Shown: positions 22,990-36,038, numbered from the stretch's first letter. The stretch is DNA of 64,000 nt from Tretioscincus oriximinensis (GCA_022410635.1 JAJVDF010001214.1:155863-219862), one strand, 5' to 3'. Notes: a model not told the origin generated them from the letters alone. Program-made: numbers and translations.

Positions 22990-25900
22990 CTTTTTCAGTT
23001 TGAAAGACAAACAAAAAATAAACAATTTTCTGAATCACATCATACTTTTTAACCTTTTCATTGTTTGCATGCTATAAACAAAGTGATCTTTCAGCCTCTG
23101 AAAGAAAAGAAATGATAGGTGTGATATATGAAGCATATTTTATTTAAAGTGCCCTCTAGACATGGGTTAAAACCTGTGATTCTCCTGGGGCTANAATGGG
23201 AATGTCACAGACATTTGTGGTATGCCCAATATAGTTCAGGAACATCAAGGCAATATCCCACAATGTTGTTGTCATAAGAAATACAGCAATTATGCCCGGT
23301 TTCCCATAATAACAATTACTTATCTCCATCTGCCAGTTCTTCGTCTAATTGTTTCTATCCCAAATACTTGGATGTTAGCCAAGCACAGGAGAATTAAAAT
23401 AAAAGGAAGTTGATGAGTGCTTGTCTAGCATCTGGGTATTTAATACAGGGGTAACAACAGAAGGATGCAGATCTGAAACATACTTTTAATCTAGTTTATT
23501 CTAGTTCTTCAGGATGGAAGATAGGTTAAAAGTACGCTTCAGAACAGCACCAAGAGTTGGAAGACAGAGGTAAGAGTCACCTTCTGACTGGCAAAGTTGG
23601 TAAGAGGGCATTGTGAGATCTAAAGAACATCAGCTTGTGTTCTAATTTGAAAAATAGTGAGGAGGATCTAAATCCACGTCACTATTTTCCCTTCTTCCCT
23701 GCTATGGGCATATTTTAGTGCTGAGATCTCCCTCCCTGACATGAGTCCTGTTCATTGGCAGTGCTCCCAGCTTTCCTAGAAGACCTCCACGGACTGGCCA
23801 CAAATTGGAGAGCTGACACTGGCCAATCAAAGCACATGACTGCATGGCTGTGCAAATGACATATGGTGAAACTGTTTCCCATTTGGAGTAAATGGGAAAC
23901 AAAAGCAACCCACACAGTACTATACAACTTTGTGCATGTTTTTTCCCTGGTGGAAATGCAGCCACCCTGTAATTTTCTCCTGTCTGGAGTCACCCCAAAA
24001 GACATATCATTTGTGTGTTTACGTACATGCACATTTATTTGATTACGTTAAAATCTTTAAATATCTACACCATGAGCATAAAATATATACAGTAAGTTTA
24101 TTTGATCTAAAACTGATTAATTTATTTTCCGTGCTTACCGTGATATTTTTAATCGTCATCTTCAATTTTATGATTGAAAACTCGATGATGATGATGGGGA
24201 GGGGCATTTCTGGATTACGTTATAGAAAAACAGGTACCTGCCATCCACATATTGATGCAGAATTTCACATGCTCCACTAGAACCTGCCAGTCAGCAATAG
24301 CGTATGAATGATAGGTACATGTTGTGCTATACAATCTGGAATAAGGCCTGGTGTAGAAAATCCCTTATACTTTTTTCAGTGTCTGGCTTTCATGAAACGA
24401 TATTAATATAGAAAAATCCAATACATACTTTTAATCTATCCTCAGTCTTGAACAACTGGACTGAAGTAGAAAAAACATGTTTTTGTCCCNCTTCCCAATT
24501 TTGTTTAATTTTTCAGGACTGAAGACAGATTAAAATTAAGTGTTGGAATCTTTATTGCCAGTGAAATGTCTTTATTTATTATCTTTATTACGGCTTATTA
24601 GTGTTTTTTTTAATATCTTTGTTAAAATCTTAAATGAACTGTCAAGCCTTGTCTAGTTGGGACTGAACTCCACATCTTCACTGTCAACTGTTAATTCTGC
24701 ACGTGTGTATATTGTTATCATATACAACCAAACTCAATGTTTTCACTAGTGCAAGTAAAAAAAAAATGTTCCCTGTGAAAACAATTCTATGGAAAACAAT
24801 TGCATAAGCATGTGTGCCTAGATGGGACTAAAAACATCCTGGAAAATGAACGATACACTATTGGCTCCCCTTGAAATTCTCTAGGCATTTTGACTAAGGG
24901 AGATCTTCTTATTTCAGTACTTTGAATTACAGTAGGCACTGTTGGTTGTCTCTACTATGCCATGTTAGTGATGTTCAAGTTGTATGCACTGCTGAGCTTT
25001 TCAAATCCTTGGAAACATTATCAGGAGTTGCTTAGTTAAAAAGATCAGCACTGGGCAATCTTCCCAGAAAAGCTTACTTGCATTTTTCTCTCCACTTGGC
25101 ACTACAGTACATGCAGAATACAGAATGGTGGACTTAGGGCATTATCTCTTCACATTATTGGGCATTAATGAGATGCAATAGACATGACTAGAATTTAGTA
25201 TGAGTTTAATGTGTTCATACAATATGTCTCAGAGATGTCTATCAAAAGTAGAAGTTTTTTACATTGATGAATAAATATATAAATATAACCTCCCCACCAC
25301 ACATAGACACATACAATTAGTCCCCTCGGTCAGTGTTACTCAAACTAAATTGATTTATTCATCACCTTCCCTATTCTTGTATGATTGTTTCCTGTTTAAT
25401 ATTTAAACGCATACACTTTATTATTTAACACATTTGAAATAAAAAGATGTTCATTTACTTAAACACCTATTTGTGGTTCACATGCTACATTTAAGGAAAC
25501 AATACTTGAACATATTTAATTGGACTGGGGTGAAAACACTGGTGGTTGGTGGGAATTTGAAAAAGAAGCAATTTCCCATGGTACAAGAGAAGGAAAACAC
25601 GTCTGTCTGCAACCCCTTTCATGGCCTACTTTTACTCTTTAATGCTACAATTATACAACTTGAACGAATCAGACAGAGATCCAAGAAATAAGGTGAAAAA
25701 TAAAATATCTGGAGGCTATGCAAAAGGCCAAATGCAAAGCACACTGCTTGGGAAGCAAAGGACTGGGGACTCAATTTCCTGCAAGCAGACAGTGGGTACA
25801 TCCATTCGTTGATTTTGTTCACACTTTTCTTGTGCTAGTATGACAAGAAAGAGTGAGAAAATGCTATGTGGGACACAGGGTACAAGCAGCTTTTGTAGCA

Positions 25901-28900
25901 TCATTCCCCAGTGTATCACAGTACAATGTGCTTCACCATCTTAGGATGAGGCAGCATGCATGGGTGGCCAGCAAAAAAGTGCAACTATCTAAGCACAAAT
26001 GGCTTCAATCACACAAGTGTAGTACAAGTATTTCATACTTTTGAAATAACTGAATTTGTAGCACCAGACACCAGTGAAAAGCATGATCCTTACACATTCC
26101 TCATGTCACTGTCCCAGTTGCTTTTGCAGCAAAGCGTTCATCATGTGAACTATATAATATGTGAGAATCACTTATGGCATGGACACCACATGCATGTTGG
26201 ATGTAGGCAGTTACCAAGGAGCCAACAATGTCTCAGTGGTACTCATTCACAAATCTAGTAGGTGATGCTGCTGTTGCAGTTTTTCATTGGTTTTCCACTT
26301 GCCAAGGCTAAGGCTATGCCATGCAAAGTTGCATGATGTAGCCAATAAGGGAATGATTTGGGATATATAATTCCGAGGTTGGAAGAAACCTCAAAAGGTG
26401 CAAGTCATTGAGGTCTTACAGGAAATATGCAGAAAGCAGGAAAGAACTCTCATACACTTCCTGCATCTTTTAACTTATGTTATATTCACATTTTCTGGGA
26501 GTAGAAGCATCACTTTTAGTATGCCATAGTAAGCAAATAATGTGGGAGGTGCATGGTAGTGCAAGACATATGTTATCTACGCAATTTTTGCCATCTAGTG
26601 CCAAGTGGACAATGACACAAGTGAAACAGTGAGAAAACAAATTCTGACACTATACAGGAGCCACAATTTATTTTTCTTTACATTTTGTGGAAAATACTTT
26701 GTTAGGGTCAGTCTGTCTGCAGATTGGCACTGAGTGTGTCAGAGGGCACACCTAAACGTGTTCCCCCAAGATAATGTGCAGATGCAACAGCAGAGATTAA
26801 AGCAGTAAATACCCAAATAGAACTAGGCTTTCCTTTATTGTGTGTTCCACTTTTAAAGCACCCCGACTCACGAGTGCCTGTTCTTGCCCTCACCCTGACA
26901 AAGGTGTGTCAAAAAATTTACAATGTATCCATTTTTGCTCTTTCCTAACTTGTTTCTTTAATCTGTGTTTAATTATCTGATCCTTCTGGATGTTTGTATT
27001 GAAATAGACAAAGTAACCATGGATGGCTTTTCATTTCCACACGTGTTTCCTTTTCTCTTTCCTGAAATGGTAAAAACAAAATGACAAAATTTCATTTTGC
27101 TTCAGTAAGGTTGCTAACAATGTGTTTTTGCAGTGACTAGATTACACAAAAAACCAAAGCTCTTACAAATTCCACTGTTACCAAGCTTTGCTAATATCTG
27201 GGATTTTGGCCTGCCTCTCTGCTTTGGCAGTTGATTAAGACATTCTTTAATCCCTTGCAGGGCACTGAGAAACTAATGGCTTGTGGAGTTATTTGGGTCT
27301 TAAAGCTTCTAGTGTAGATGGTATGGAAATGATGTCATTTGGCTGATGTTAGAATATATTTCTTCTTTAAATAGATGCTGCCACTTCCTATCCCCAACTC
27401 TTGCTTTTCAATATCCTCCCACTTCATTTTCCCTTGTGTATTTATTCTCGGTACGGTAAGTATGTGTGCCATGTATNGGAAATCTGGGATTTCCTTTGCA
27501 GTAAATATGATCACAGAGCAGAAAAGGGACAGAGATGGCTTGTGAGAGTTGAGCGTAGCACAGCTGAGTGCTAAAAAGGCAGGATAGAATACAGAATGTG
27601 AATTAAAATAAGCCAAGCGACTTCTTTTATGTTCCAAGGCACAGGGAGCTCTTGGAGAAAATGTTTCTATAGAAATGACAGAGGGGAGGAGGAAGGTTTC
27701 CTAAGGCATGTGATGGCAAGCTCCGTTTACAATTTTAGCAGCACAGTAATTTGGGTTGACTAAAGGATGCTAACAAGGGAGTAAAGATCAGACACAGAGG
27801 CATGTGGTGCTTGCTCAGACAAAACACACACTGAAATGAAGAGGTTTCAGAGGACAGTAGATCTAAGAGATCATGCATTCAAAGGTGATGCTTTAGTAAA
27901 GAATTAATACTGATCAGGCACGCTTGGAAACCTACTACTGAATGCTAGGCAGGGCTTTATTTAATCTTTCCGTACCAATCTGATGATATTTGAATGAAAA
28001 TTAAAATGTTCTCTAGGCCATGGGACTACTAGTGTGCGTCTCTATCAACAGCTGTATATGAAACAGAAAGAGGGTGAGAGATGAGCCTTGATGATAGTGG
28101 GGTCTAAATGTTTCAGAAGGTAGAATTACTATTCATTGAAGTGAGAGTTTTGATAGAGATTATATGTCCACTGCAATTCCGCTGCAGCCCCAGAATCAAG
28201 GAACGACATAATGCCATCTCACTATAGTGGGAGAAAGATTTCTCTTAAGTGCTTTGACCCATGAAGTGACGAGTACTTATTGGTGTGGATGTTTGTAGTG
28301 GTATACACTATAATGGGAAGCAATCACTACTTCCAGATATTAAAATGCTGGCATGAGGCTGTAATATGTATGGAAAATAATTGATATTTTGAATGTTTAA
28401 TCCAGAATATTACTTTATTCTACAGTTTAGGACTGCCATGTAGATGCAGCCAAAGAGTGGAATTTCATACCACTGATCAGTGATGGTCTTAAGGCGATAT
28501 GACCTTGAAGGCGACAAAGATGGTGTTTGTACATAATTTGAAAGAGCAGCTCCATAGTGGCATGAAGATATTGGAATTGAACAAACTCTAATATGTTCTT
28601 CATCTCAGTGGCCAGTAAAATTGAAATAAGAATGGAATGAGAACAAGAGAAGCACACTATACTATCTCTAAGGTGCATTGAAGGGTTTTTTAAGAGATAT
28701 AGCCAAGCAAGAATGTAGCTAATAGTAATTTGAATTAGTATAATACAATTAAACGCCTCTTCTTTCTTTAAAATATCTCCTGTGTGAGACCTGGTTGTAC
28801 AACATCATGACAACAGATTGTCCACATATTGTTCAAGCATACAGTACATGTGGACATGCAGACTTGGGCAGCCTTTTTGCTGCTAGAAAGTGAAACTTGG

Positions 28901-29890
28901 TCTAATTTCATAGAAGAATAAGATCTATACAGGTATGCATGTGCACTGAGTCAGTTATGATCAGTGGTGCCTGGCAGCCCTAAACTTGGATGAAAGATGT
29001 GTTGCCATGGAAAGTCAAGACGTTTGCATTGTTTTGTTAAGTTATATTTTTGAAATTTAAAATAATAATATTAAAAATGACCCTGGGGAGAGGCCTAGGT
29101 AGCTAAAAGAAAAAAAAAAGATGTGTGGACACAGGGAATCAAGAGGATAACCATGGGGGATCTAAATACATGACTATAGGAAATCAAGAAGTGGTGTCAG
29201 AAACATTTCATCTGCCATATAGGGAAAAAAATGCTAAAACAGGAATACCTTGTCCAGTGGCCTCTTTTTATAATGGACAACCAATGACATATACAAGCTC
29301 ACATAAAAGTCATGAATAAAACACCTTGTCTTGCTTATCAGGAGCAGGCCAAGAGATGTGTATGTGTTTTCTCCAAAGTCTGAATTTGTGAGACTTTTAG
29401 TTCTCCAAACAAGCCATAAGGTTTGTTTAGCAAACTACAACAGTATGTATGCAGGGCCATTGTATGTATACAGAACATGTTTTGGAAATTAAAGGGGTTT
29501 TTATTTCATTTTCTAATTTGTAAGCAGTGCCTTTTTACTAGCTTCTCAAAACTGAAGCCTTTTCAGGAAAGGATTAAACTGATGAGAAAAACCCAATGCA
29601 ATAACACACCAGGAACAGTAAAATTGAGGTAACAAACAAGATGACATGGAAATGCTATGCAAATCAGTGCATCTTCTTCAACTGCATTTCAAATACTGTG
29701 TCTTGGTGTTCATTTTACTGGAGCTGTTTTACCTGCTTAAAAATGTTGTTGTTGACTAAACCTTTTTAAATAAATAAAATCATTAATAAATAAGGCTTGA
29801 GTTTTATGACCAGAATATTATTTTCTTCATATCTAAGATCTCAAACGTAAAGGTTTCCCACAATATTGTACTTTGTAAAGGTTTGAAAGA
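22990..29890. other. Intron 2, mostly unique DNA
   Basis: No gene recognised. MITE fragments with TTTTAATCTAGTTTATTCTAG (about 23480-23545) and the copy at 24425-24545 are present. About 25795-26600 has wording distantly like the 31316-31705 element (CTTTTCTTGTGCTAG) but no clear ends. The remainder is ordinary AT-rich DNA. Confidence 0.5.
24425..24545. mobile_element. Palindromic MITE (CTTTTAATC family)
   Basis: ACATACTTTTAATCTATCCT is answered by TTTCAGGACTGAAGACAGAT with TTAAAA. Inverted halves around a short centre, with the family wording seen at 40195-40340. Confidence 0.55.
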
Positions 29891-29902
29891 CACTGTTAAG
29901 AG

Positions 29903-30110
29903 TAGTCAATTTCAGAGAAATAGCCGTGTTAGTCTAGCAGAAAGTCCAGCAAAGGAGTTAGNAGCACTTTAAGAGTAACTTGAGAAAAGTGGTTGGCATA
30001 AGCTTCCGTAGACAGGTCTAATTCTTCAGATGAAGTAGACCTGTCTACGAAAGCTTATGCCAACCGCTTTTCTCAAGTTAGTCTCAAAGTGCTGCTAATT
30101 CCTTTGCTGG
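29903..30110. mobile_element. Penelope-like terminal repeat foldback with two opposed hammerhead-like motifs
   Basis: Flanked by the exact 11-bp direct repeat ACTGTTAAGAG (29892-29902 and 30111-30121). The left half is the reverse complement of the terminal repeat (AGCCGTGTTAGTCTA..., CTTGAGAAAAGTGG, GCATAAGCTT). The right half is the same repeat in forward orientation (GAAAGCTTATGCC, TTTTCTCAAGTTAGTCTC, CCTTTGCTGG). They meet head to head near 30030. The forward core reads CAGATGA instead of CTGANGA before an intact stem II and GAAA (30049-30052). The reverse copy has GGAA instead of GAAA. Both ribozyme-like motifs therefore look inactivated by single changes. Confidence 0.75.
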
Positions 30111-30224
30111 ACTGTTAAGAGCATTTCACATTTCATTCACATATTATCTCAGAAAGCATAATTTGCAAACTGTGGGCACAATTAGCAGNGGTAAACAAAC
30201 GAAAAGGAAATTAATATTGAGTTA

Positions 30225-30375
30225 GCCAGACACAAGAAAAAAGCAGCTCAAAAACAGCTTAGAAGTTGCAGCATGTGGACAGTGTGTTTCCAAACACATC
30301 TCTAATCCACATTAACAGCCTTTAGAAAGCTGTTTTCTGGCCGCCAATGTAGATTTGAGATTGTACTAAGCCTCA
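30225..30375. mobile_element. Palindromic MITE (CTAATCCACATTAAA family)
   Basis: CTCTAATCCACATTAACAGC is followed by GCTGTTTTCTGGCC and AATGTAGATTTGAG, an inverted repeat with a centre near 30330. AAAACAGCTTAGAAG is the usual arm sequence of the family. Confidence 0.6.
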
Positions 30376-31090
30376 AGCTCACCCAGTTCAGCATCCAGTC
30401 TTACCTAGTGGACCACCATTTGTTTTGGGGCATTTTCAAGCAGAAGATGGTAAAAAAAAAACTTTCACCTGCTTTCAGTTCCCTGCAAATGACCTTTAGA
30501 GGCATCCTACCTTTTTCTCCAACTTGGAGGCACTACTTAGTTTAAAAGCATTTCATTCAGTAAAGTGTTTCGTTGATTGCCTTTTTTTTTCTTTAGGTGA
30601 CCAATCTCAGTGAACCACACTTTACTTCCTTTCTTTTTTAGGGTGAAGTTCTCATTCCTTTCAACAGCTCTGATTGTCTCTCAGCTCTAATCATTTGCAA
30701 TAACATCATGAAGCAGCCCCCCTTTAGTAATCACCCCCTCTCCACCTCGTACTCTTCTTATCTCCCTTGCTGAAGGACTAGAGTGGTAAGGAAGACTACT
30801 CTGAGGAAGTACAAAATCCCCAATAGCTTTACTAAGGAGTAAGACCGATATAAAACAGAATAAATGCAAAGTACTGTAGTCTACTACCACATGGACAACT
30901 TGCTTTCTCCCCAATGGCTACTCCACCTCATTCAGTGTCTATTCTCTTTCTCTCTTTTTCTCTCTTTCAATCCAGGAGTTGGGAAGCAGGATGTCATGCA
31001 CTGAGATTCTAGAAATAACTAACCAGTCAGTCACCCTAGCATCCCTTATAAGCAGCAGGAATAATGGTTTAAGAAGTAATGTTTAGTAGT

Positions 31091-31203
31091 CAATTTCAGA
31101 GAAATAGCCGTGTTAGTCTACATCTGAAGAAGTAGACGTTTCTACGAAATCTTATGCTACCCACTTTTCTCAAGTTAGTCTCAAAGTGCTGCTAGCTCCT
31201 TTG
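31091..31203 (+). mobile_element. Minimal Penelope-like insertion
   Basis: An exact 15-bp direct duplication GTAATGTTTAGTAGT (31076-31090 and 31204-31218) brackets 113 bp. The first 30 bases are the inverted end of the terminal repeat (TTTCAGAGAAATAGCCGTG). From 31121 the forward repeat begins with the hammerhead-like core and runs to GCTCCTTTG. There is no coding part. The long target duplication shows mobilisation through an RNA-primed route rather than cut-and-paste, which is inference. Confidence 0.8.
31121..31160 (+). ncRNA. Hammerhead-like ribozyme motif of the Penelope-like repeat
   Basis: CTGAAGA (31124-31130, consensus CUGANGA), stem II GTAGA/TCTAC (31132-31136 with 31141-31145, loop CGTT) and GAAA (31146-31149) occur in the correct order. 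A short stem-III-like CTTATG and then TA follow, as expected near the cleavage site. One extra A lies between the core and stem II, and the first stem III pair is lost, so activity is unproven. Hammerhead motifs are known in the terminal repeats of Penelope-like elements. Confidence 0.6.
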
Positions 31204-31315
31204 GTAATGTTTAGTAGTTTAGTTAAAATCAAACTAACTACACGTAGGCAGAGCTACCTGGCGGCAGAGGGAGAAGAGGTGGATCACTGCTAGGAGTGAG
31301 GTGGAAGAGCAACTC

Positions 31316-31705
31316 AGGGTGCTTCCACATGCATGTCTTCCATCCATTACAAATGATGATCATATAATCAAATAATTATATGATCATTCCTCTGCAGCCC
31401 ATAAGGCAGGGGCAGTAGTGCAGAGAAAGTATGGTGACCATACTTGTCATCAGCATGTGGATATTATGCACCTGGGAGACCATGCTAGTGTGAAATCCCA
31501 GGATGGGTGCAATGCTGGCCAATACAGTGGCATGCAATACGTCTTTGGTAACATTAAGGGAAAGCACTATGAAAGCTACTTTTTCTTGAAACTGAGATAG
31601 AAGTTTTCTTTCCACTTTCTTTTTGCTAGGATGATATGAGTGTCACTGAAATATGCATCCTAGCACAAGGAAAGTGAAAAGAAAAGAGCATATGGATGCA
31701 CCCTC
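31316..31705. mobile_element. Non-autonomous DNA element with GGGTGC(A/T)TCCA ends
   Basis: Left end AGGGTGCTTCCACATGC and right end GCATATGGATGCACCCTC are inverted (about 15 of 17 matching). A 14-bp internal hairpin around AATGATGATCATATAATC / ATTATATGATCATT lies near the left end, and a second imperfect hairpin (CCTAGCACAAGGAAAGTG) near the right. No coding capacity. Confidence 0.6.
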
Positions 31706-33510
31706 AGTCTGTTGTCTCATCTCCCTTCGTCACAGGCAAGATGGTTCATAGCTTTGGTATTAATGACAGTTAGAAGAAGGATGGGGCAACTCAATCTGCA
31801 CTTCGCCAAGTCAAACTATTACACCCAGTACTTTGAAACTATTTGGATCTCTGTGACTCATCCTCTGGTAGTTTGACAGCTCAGACTACTGGAAAAAGAT
31901 TCTATGCAGAGCTACTGTTGAAGATGGTCTGGAATATGCAAGTAGCACAGAATAGGTGGGAATCTCTGGACGGATTTACACATCACACTATTCTTGAAAA
32001 ACTTATACAAGTTGCCTCTTTTCTACCAAGTTCCATTCAAGGTGCTGACAGAAAGCCCAAAATGATTTAATCCCCAAATATCTGACAAAACATGTTTTTC
32101 CTTACATTTTGTCCAGCTACTAATGTTATAGGAGGTCCTTCTCATCTTTCTGTCATCCTCAAATGTTCTAGGAGTGATAATTCATGAGAGAGCTTTCTCC
32201 ATGGTAACAGGGATCATTGTGGGACACAAATTGCTTGTTACATTGCTTTCTGTGCTGGTGAAAGTGCATTTCTTTATTTATGTCTCTTAATAGTTAGCTC
32301 CCGTTTAATATTGTCCTGCAAAGGGTATAAAGCTTATATTTTAATTATGCAGACTTTTTAATGAACACAGATTTTTATAGATTTGATTATGCTTTAAATT
32401 CCATTCAACATTGACCCTGCTTTTAAATCATCTTCAGTCCTATGAAACTGAACTCACGGGTGAGGTGGGGTGAAGATGTTTTAAAAGCATTTGTGCGTCT
32501 AGGGGCATTGTGACATTGTGATTCTCTCTGAATTCTTTGGCTGAGCAGAAGCAAACAAATTTAGCCAAGCATCTTAGATGCTGAATCTAAAGGATGGAAG
32601 GACCTGTTATTCATACTGAAGAATTTTCAGATCTTCTTTCTCATAGGGGAAGAACTAAACAAATATGTTTGAACTGGAATATGTGCTTCAACTCTCCAAA
32701 GGATGCAGTACTTCAGAATGCAAGGAGGAGAACATTTCCTATTAGCTTGCAATGAAAGAAAGAAAACCAAAGCAAAAAACTTTCTTATTGACCACATACT
32801 GGCAATTAATTTGCTTATCCAACAGTAAAAATATAAACTTTCATGATCTTACCATAGGTAACATTTTCTCACCAAACTGTAAAATTTGACAAGGGCAGTA
32901 ATGATATATGGTATCTCTGACTACTTCCATCCTTTACAGTCAAAGTTTTTCATCATTTGTGAAAAACTGCTAAGATGCTTGGCTATCCATCCATCCACTC
33001 ATCCATCCATAGTATCTCTATGTCTATCTCTACACGTTGTTGTACTATTACAACAGTGTGGTTTTTTTCATTTGATCCAAATTATAATTTGCAGAATTAT
33101 AATTTGTTGTCCTAGAACTGTTTCACACGTGTTTGTTCTGCTGAAACAGTTTCGTAGAACGCTTTAAACATGTTTGTTTGTACTATCATGCTGGCCTAAG
33201 AGATCCCAACCCCAGGTTAACAGTAAACAAGGATGAAGAGGTACATAACAGCTTCAAGCTATCTTGTTCTGTCCAGCATCGGGTACTTGTACATCTCATC
33301 TAGAACAAATGCCACAGTCGTCTTCAAAATGTATACAATCTTCTGAAAAATATTTTTGAAATGCATTTTTTGTATTTATCTGGAGGAATCACCAAAGGTT
33401 TACAGCATCTACATCATCATCTGACTTCTTATCTCCCAGACAACTAAACGGCTCCCCACACCTACTTTATGTAATCTTTTGTAACTACTTAAAAGAAGTT
33501 CACAGTCGGT
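31706..33510. other. Intron 2, unique with one MITE and a microsatellite
   Basis: No gene. A CTTTTAAATCATCTTCAGTCC...GATGTTTTAAAAGC palindromic MITE is at about 32405-32505. A (CATC)n-type tract is at 32984-33010. Nothing else is recognised. Confidence 0.5.
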
Positions 33511-33713
33511 GGCCTATTATATATTGTAGCCTTTTCAAACAAATATACAGCACTTCAGATATGTGTGTGGATTAAAGTTCCCCATTGAAAACGTATTCTA
33601 CAGAAGTTTGAACTCTCTGCTTGGTCTCGGGGATCCTAAAATATCTTTAATCCACACACATATCTGAATTTCTGTATATTTGTTTGGAAAGGCTACGATT
33701 ATATGTAAAGGGC
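33511..33713. repeat. Long inverted repeat with 67-69-bp arms
   Basis: Arms 33511-33577 and 33645-33713 are inverted copies, sharing GCCTTTTCAAACAAATATAC, TCAGATATGTGTGTGG and ATTAAAG with few mismatches. The spacer is about 67 bases. The CTTTAATCCACACACAT wording suggests a palindromic MITE, but the outer flanks are unlike the other copies. Confidence 0.8.
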
Positions 33714-36038
33714 CAGAAGAAGCCTTAGGGTAAAATCCCAGGTTTACCCGGGAACGTGGTAGCCGTATATTTTTGTTCCTTTCCTGTAGTTGAGTATATA
33801 ACATTCCATGTCATATCTATTTACTTTCAATTGTCTATATTAAGATTTTGTATTATAGAGTAATTGCACCAGCCTGGTGTTTATTTACATTTAGGCAAGT
33901 TTGTTAGCTTGCATTGAGCGTTTGTTGGGATCATTCTCTTTCACTGTCGAATACCAACCCCCTCACCCCACCACCATCCCTATTCTTCTCAGATACGTGG
34001 TGGGGTTGCAGCAATTATAGTAGGAAAAAGAATTTTTGGAGCATTCCAAGAGTTCTTTTTCTCACACTGTCACAATGAAGGGCAGACACTTCTCAGTCTC
34101 CCTACTGTGTTTTGGATGCTGCCATCATGCTGTGATTTAACATATGCTCACAGAGCACCATTCCCATCTATGCAGGGTCAGACAAATATAAACACTTGCC
34201 TTCACCCCATAGTCAGCACAAGTTTGCTGCTCTGCTGCTCAAGCATTTTGGTTGCAAATGATAATTATGAACATCATGTTGTTTAGTTGTATGCCTTTGA
34301 GTACTGTCTGAATGGGACCGGAATCACCATAAACTCTTACCATTTGAATGGACCCTAAACTTTGTATGGGCTAGACTTTGAGACAATAATAGTATCTGTT
34401 TGCTTTATTCTTTTTATAACACAATGTTCTCTCTTGGGTTGTACGTGTTCTTTTTCATTTGTCTGTTGAAATTTCAGAGGGTATTTATAAATTCTTTGCA
34501 TATTCATAACAATGTTGAATGTTTTTTCAAACTCTAATATGGCTGTACCCCCCACATTGGGGCACTGCAGCAGTTTATGGGTTGGAGAAAGCAATCTAGA
34601 GGTGGGGAACACACAGTACCTATGTTATGAAGTTACTGTTTGAGATTTTATTTATTCAGGTGCTGACTATACAACTTCCATTGTTACTGAAATGGGGAAG
34701 GGCTTGGTTTATCATCCTATAGTAATATACTGTCCACACACTATCTGAGGACCAGGGTACTGTGAACCATTTGTGAACTATACATACAGCACTATTTTGG
34801 TACTGCGTTCTACTCTATAGCTCTGTCCTGTGTAGACTGAGTGGGTGGGTGGCTCGTATTCTGTTATACTATTTCATAATGTAGAACAATTACATTTCAT
34901 CTATTACTTTAGGTGAGTTATGCATTGTTTCTGTACCCTGAGACCTTCAGGTATGGGTGGGGTATAAGTATAAATAAATAAATAATACTTGTATCAAAGC
35001 AGTCCAATTCATCCTGGATAATTTATCTAGTATATTCTGGGAATGGATTACGCTTATCCTGGAACAAACTCTTTTGTATTGAGGCAACCTGCTTTGGGCT
35101 ACCCCCCCCCCTCCATGGCTCTGTAACCCACACCAGCTGCAAATCTCTAGAGTAAATACTGCTGTTATTTAAATGCAAGGTCATATTGCAAGTTTTGCTT
35201 AAGATAAGGACTTTGTTGGCCTTCACAGAACTTTCATCTTTGAATTAATAGTACCAGCTTCAGTGTCAACAATATCCCAAAGACTGTTTGAAATCATACT
35301 GTGTGCAAATAATAAGGCTATTTCCACAGTTACATGGTGGGAAAAGCAAGGAGATTAGACATATTTGTTGTTTTTCTACCCCCCCCCCCTTTATCCATCT
35401 TTATCTTTTTGATAATTTATTCCATAATGCTTCTCTATTCACTTGTGATCTCTGTTACAGTTATTTTAACATTGCTCCCCTTTATTTACCTCTTTATCTG
35501 TCACATATCTTCTATTCAATTGAAGATCTGTTCTGTAACATCTTTTTTTGGGGAGGGGAATAAAAACTGCCTATGAGACAGCAAATCTGATTTGCAGTCA
35601 GTATTTACACAGCAGGAGTCATTTCCCCTCATATTTGCTACTGTTGGCTGCTGCTTCCAATTATGCCTTGTACTGGGAGCACAACTGCTGAAGTTCTGTG
35701 ATGAATCAGGTTAGTTCAGATGTTAAGGGTGTAAGTTTCAGCTTTGCCTCTTTCTTGGAATGTATAAGTAAGCCATTTCTGTACTCTTTCCACAAATGGT
35801 GTGCAAGTAAGACACATCACTTTTCTACCCTGTGATCCTCAGCTGTATTTCTGCATCTACAAGAGAGCTAATTATACATAAACATTATGAGATCATTATG
35901 ATAAATACAGAATTTGTGGCAGTGAATGGATGCTTCCAACGGTGGTTCGATGTTGTATAAAGCACCATAGACAGACAGACACACATGTACACACACATAC
36001 ACCTTTCTGTACGAATTACATATAAGGATCTAGTAGAA
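33714..36038. other. Intron 2, unique DNA with a SINE tail
   Basis: No gene. A SINE/LINE tail is at 34932-34986 and poly-C runs are at 35101-35112 and 35381-35389. Nothing further is recognised. Confidence 0.5.
34932..34986 (+). mobile_element. SINE/LINE 3' tail fragment (CCCTGAGACCTTCAGGTAT ... (ATAA)n)
   Basis: The phrase CCCTGAGACCTTCAGGTAT, then GGGTGGGGTATAA and (ATAA)n, recurs at 41527-41596 and 58564-58617. It matches the 3' tail of common squamate retroposons. Confidence 0.6.

Noticed and set aside
23930..24280. 116-codon plus-strand frame
   Set aside because: Composition is that of random AT-rich sequence; no conserved motif or splice context.
25735..26620. Possible large DNA transposon with CTTTTCTTGTGCTAG-like wording
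   Set aside because: No convincing inverted ends or target duplication were found, so it is only mentioned within the intron description.
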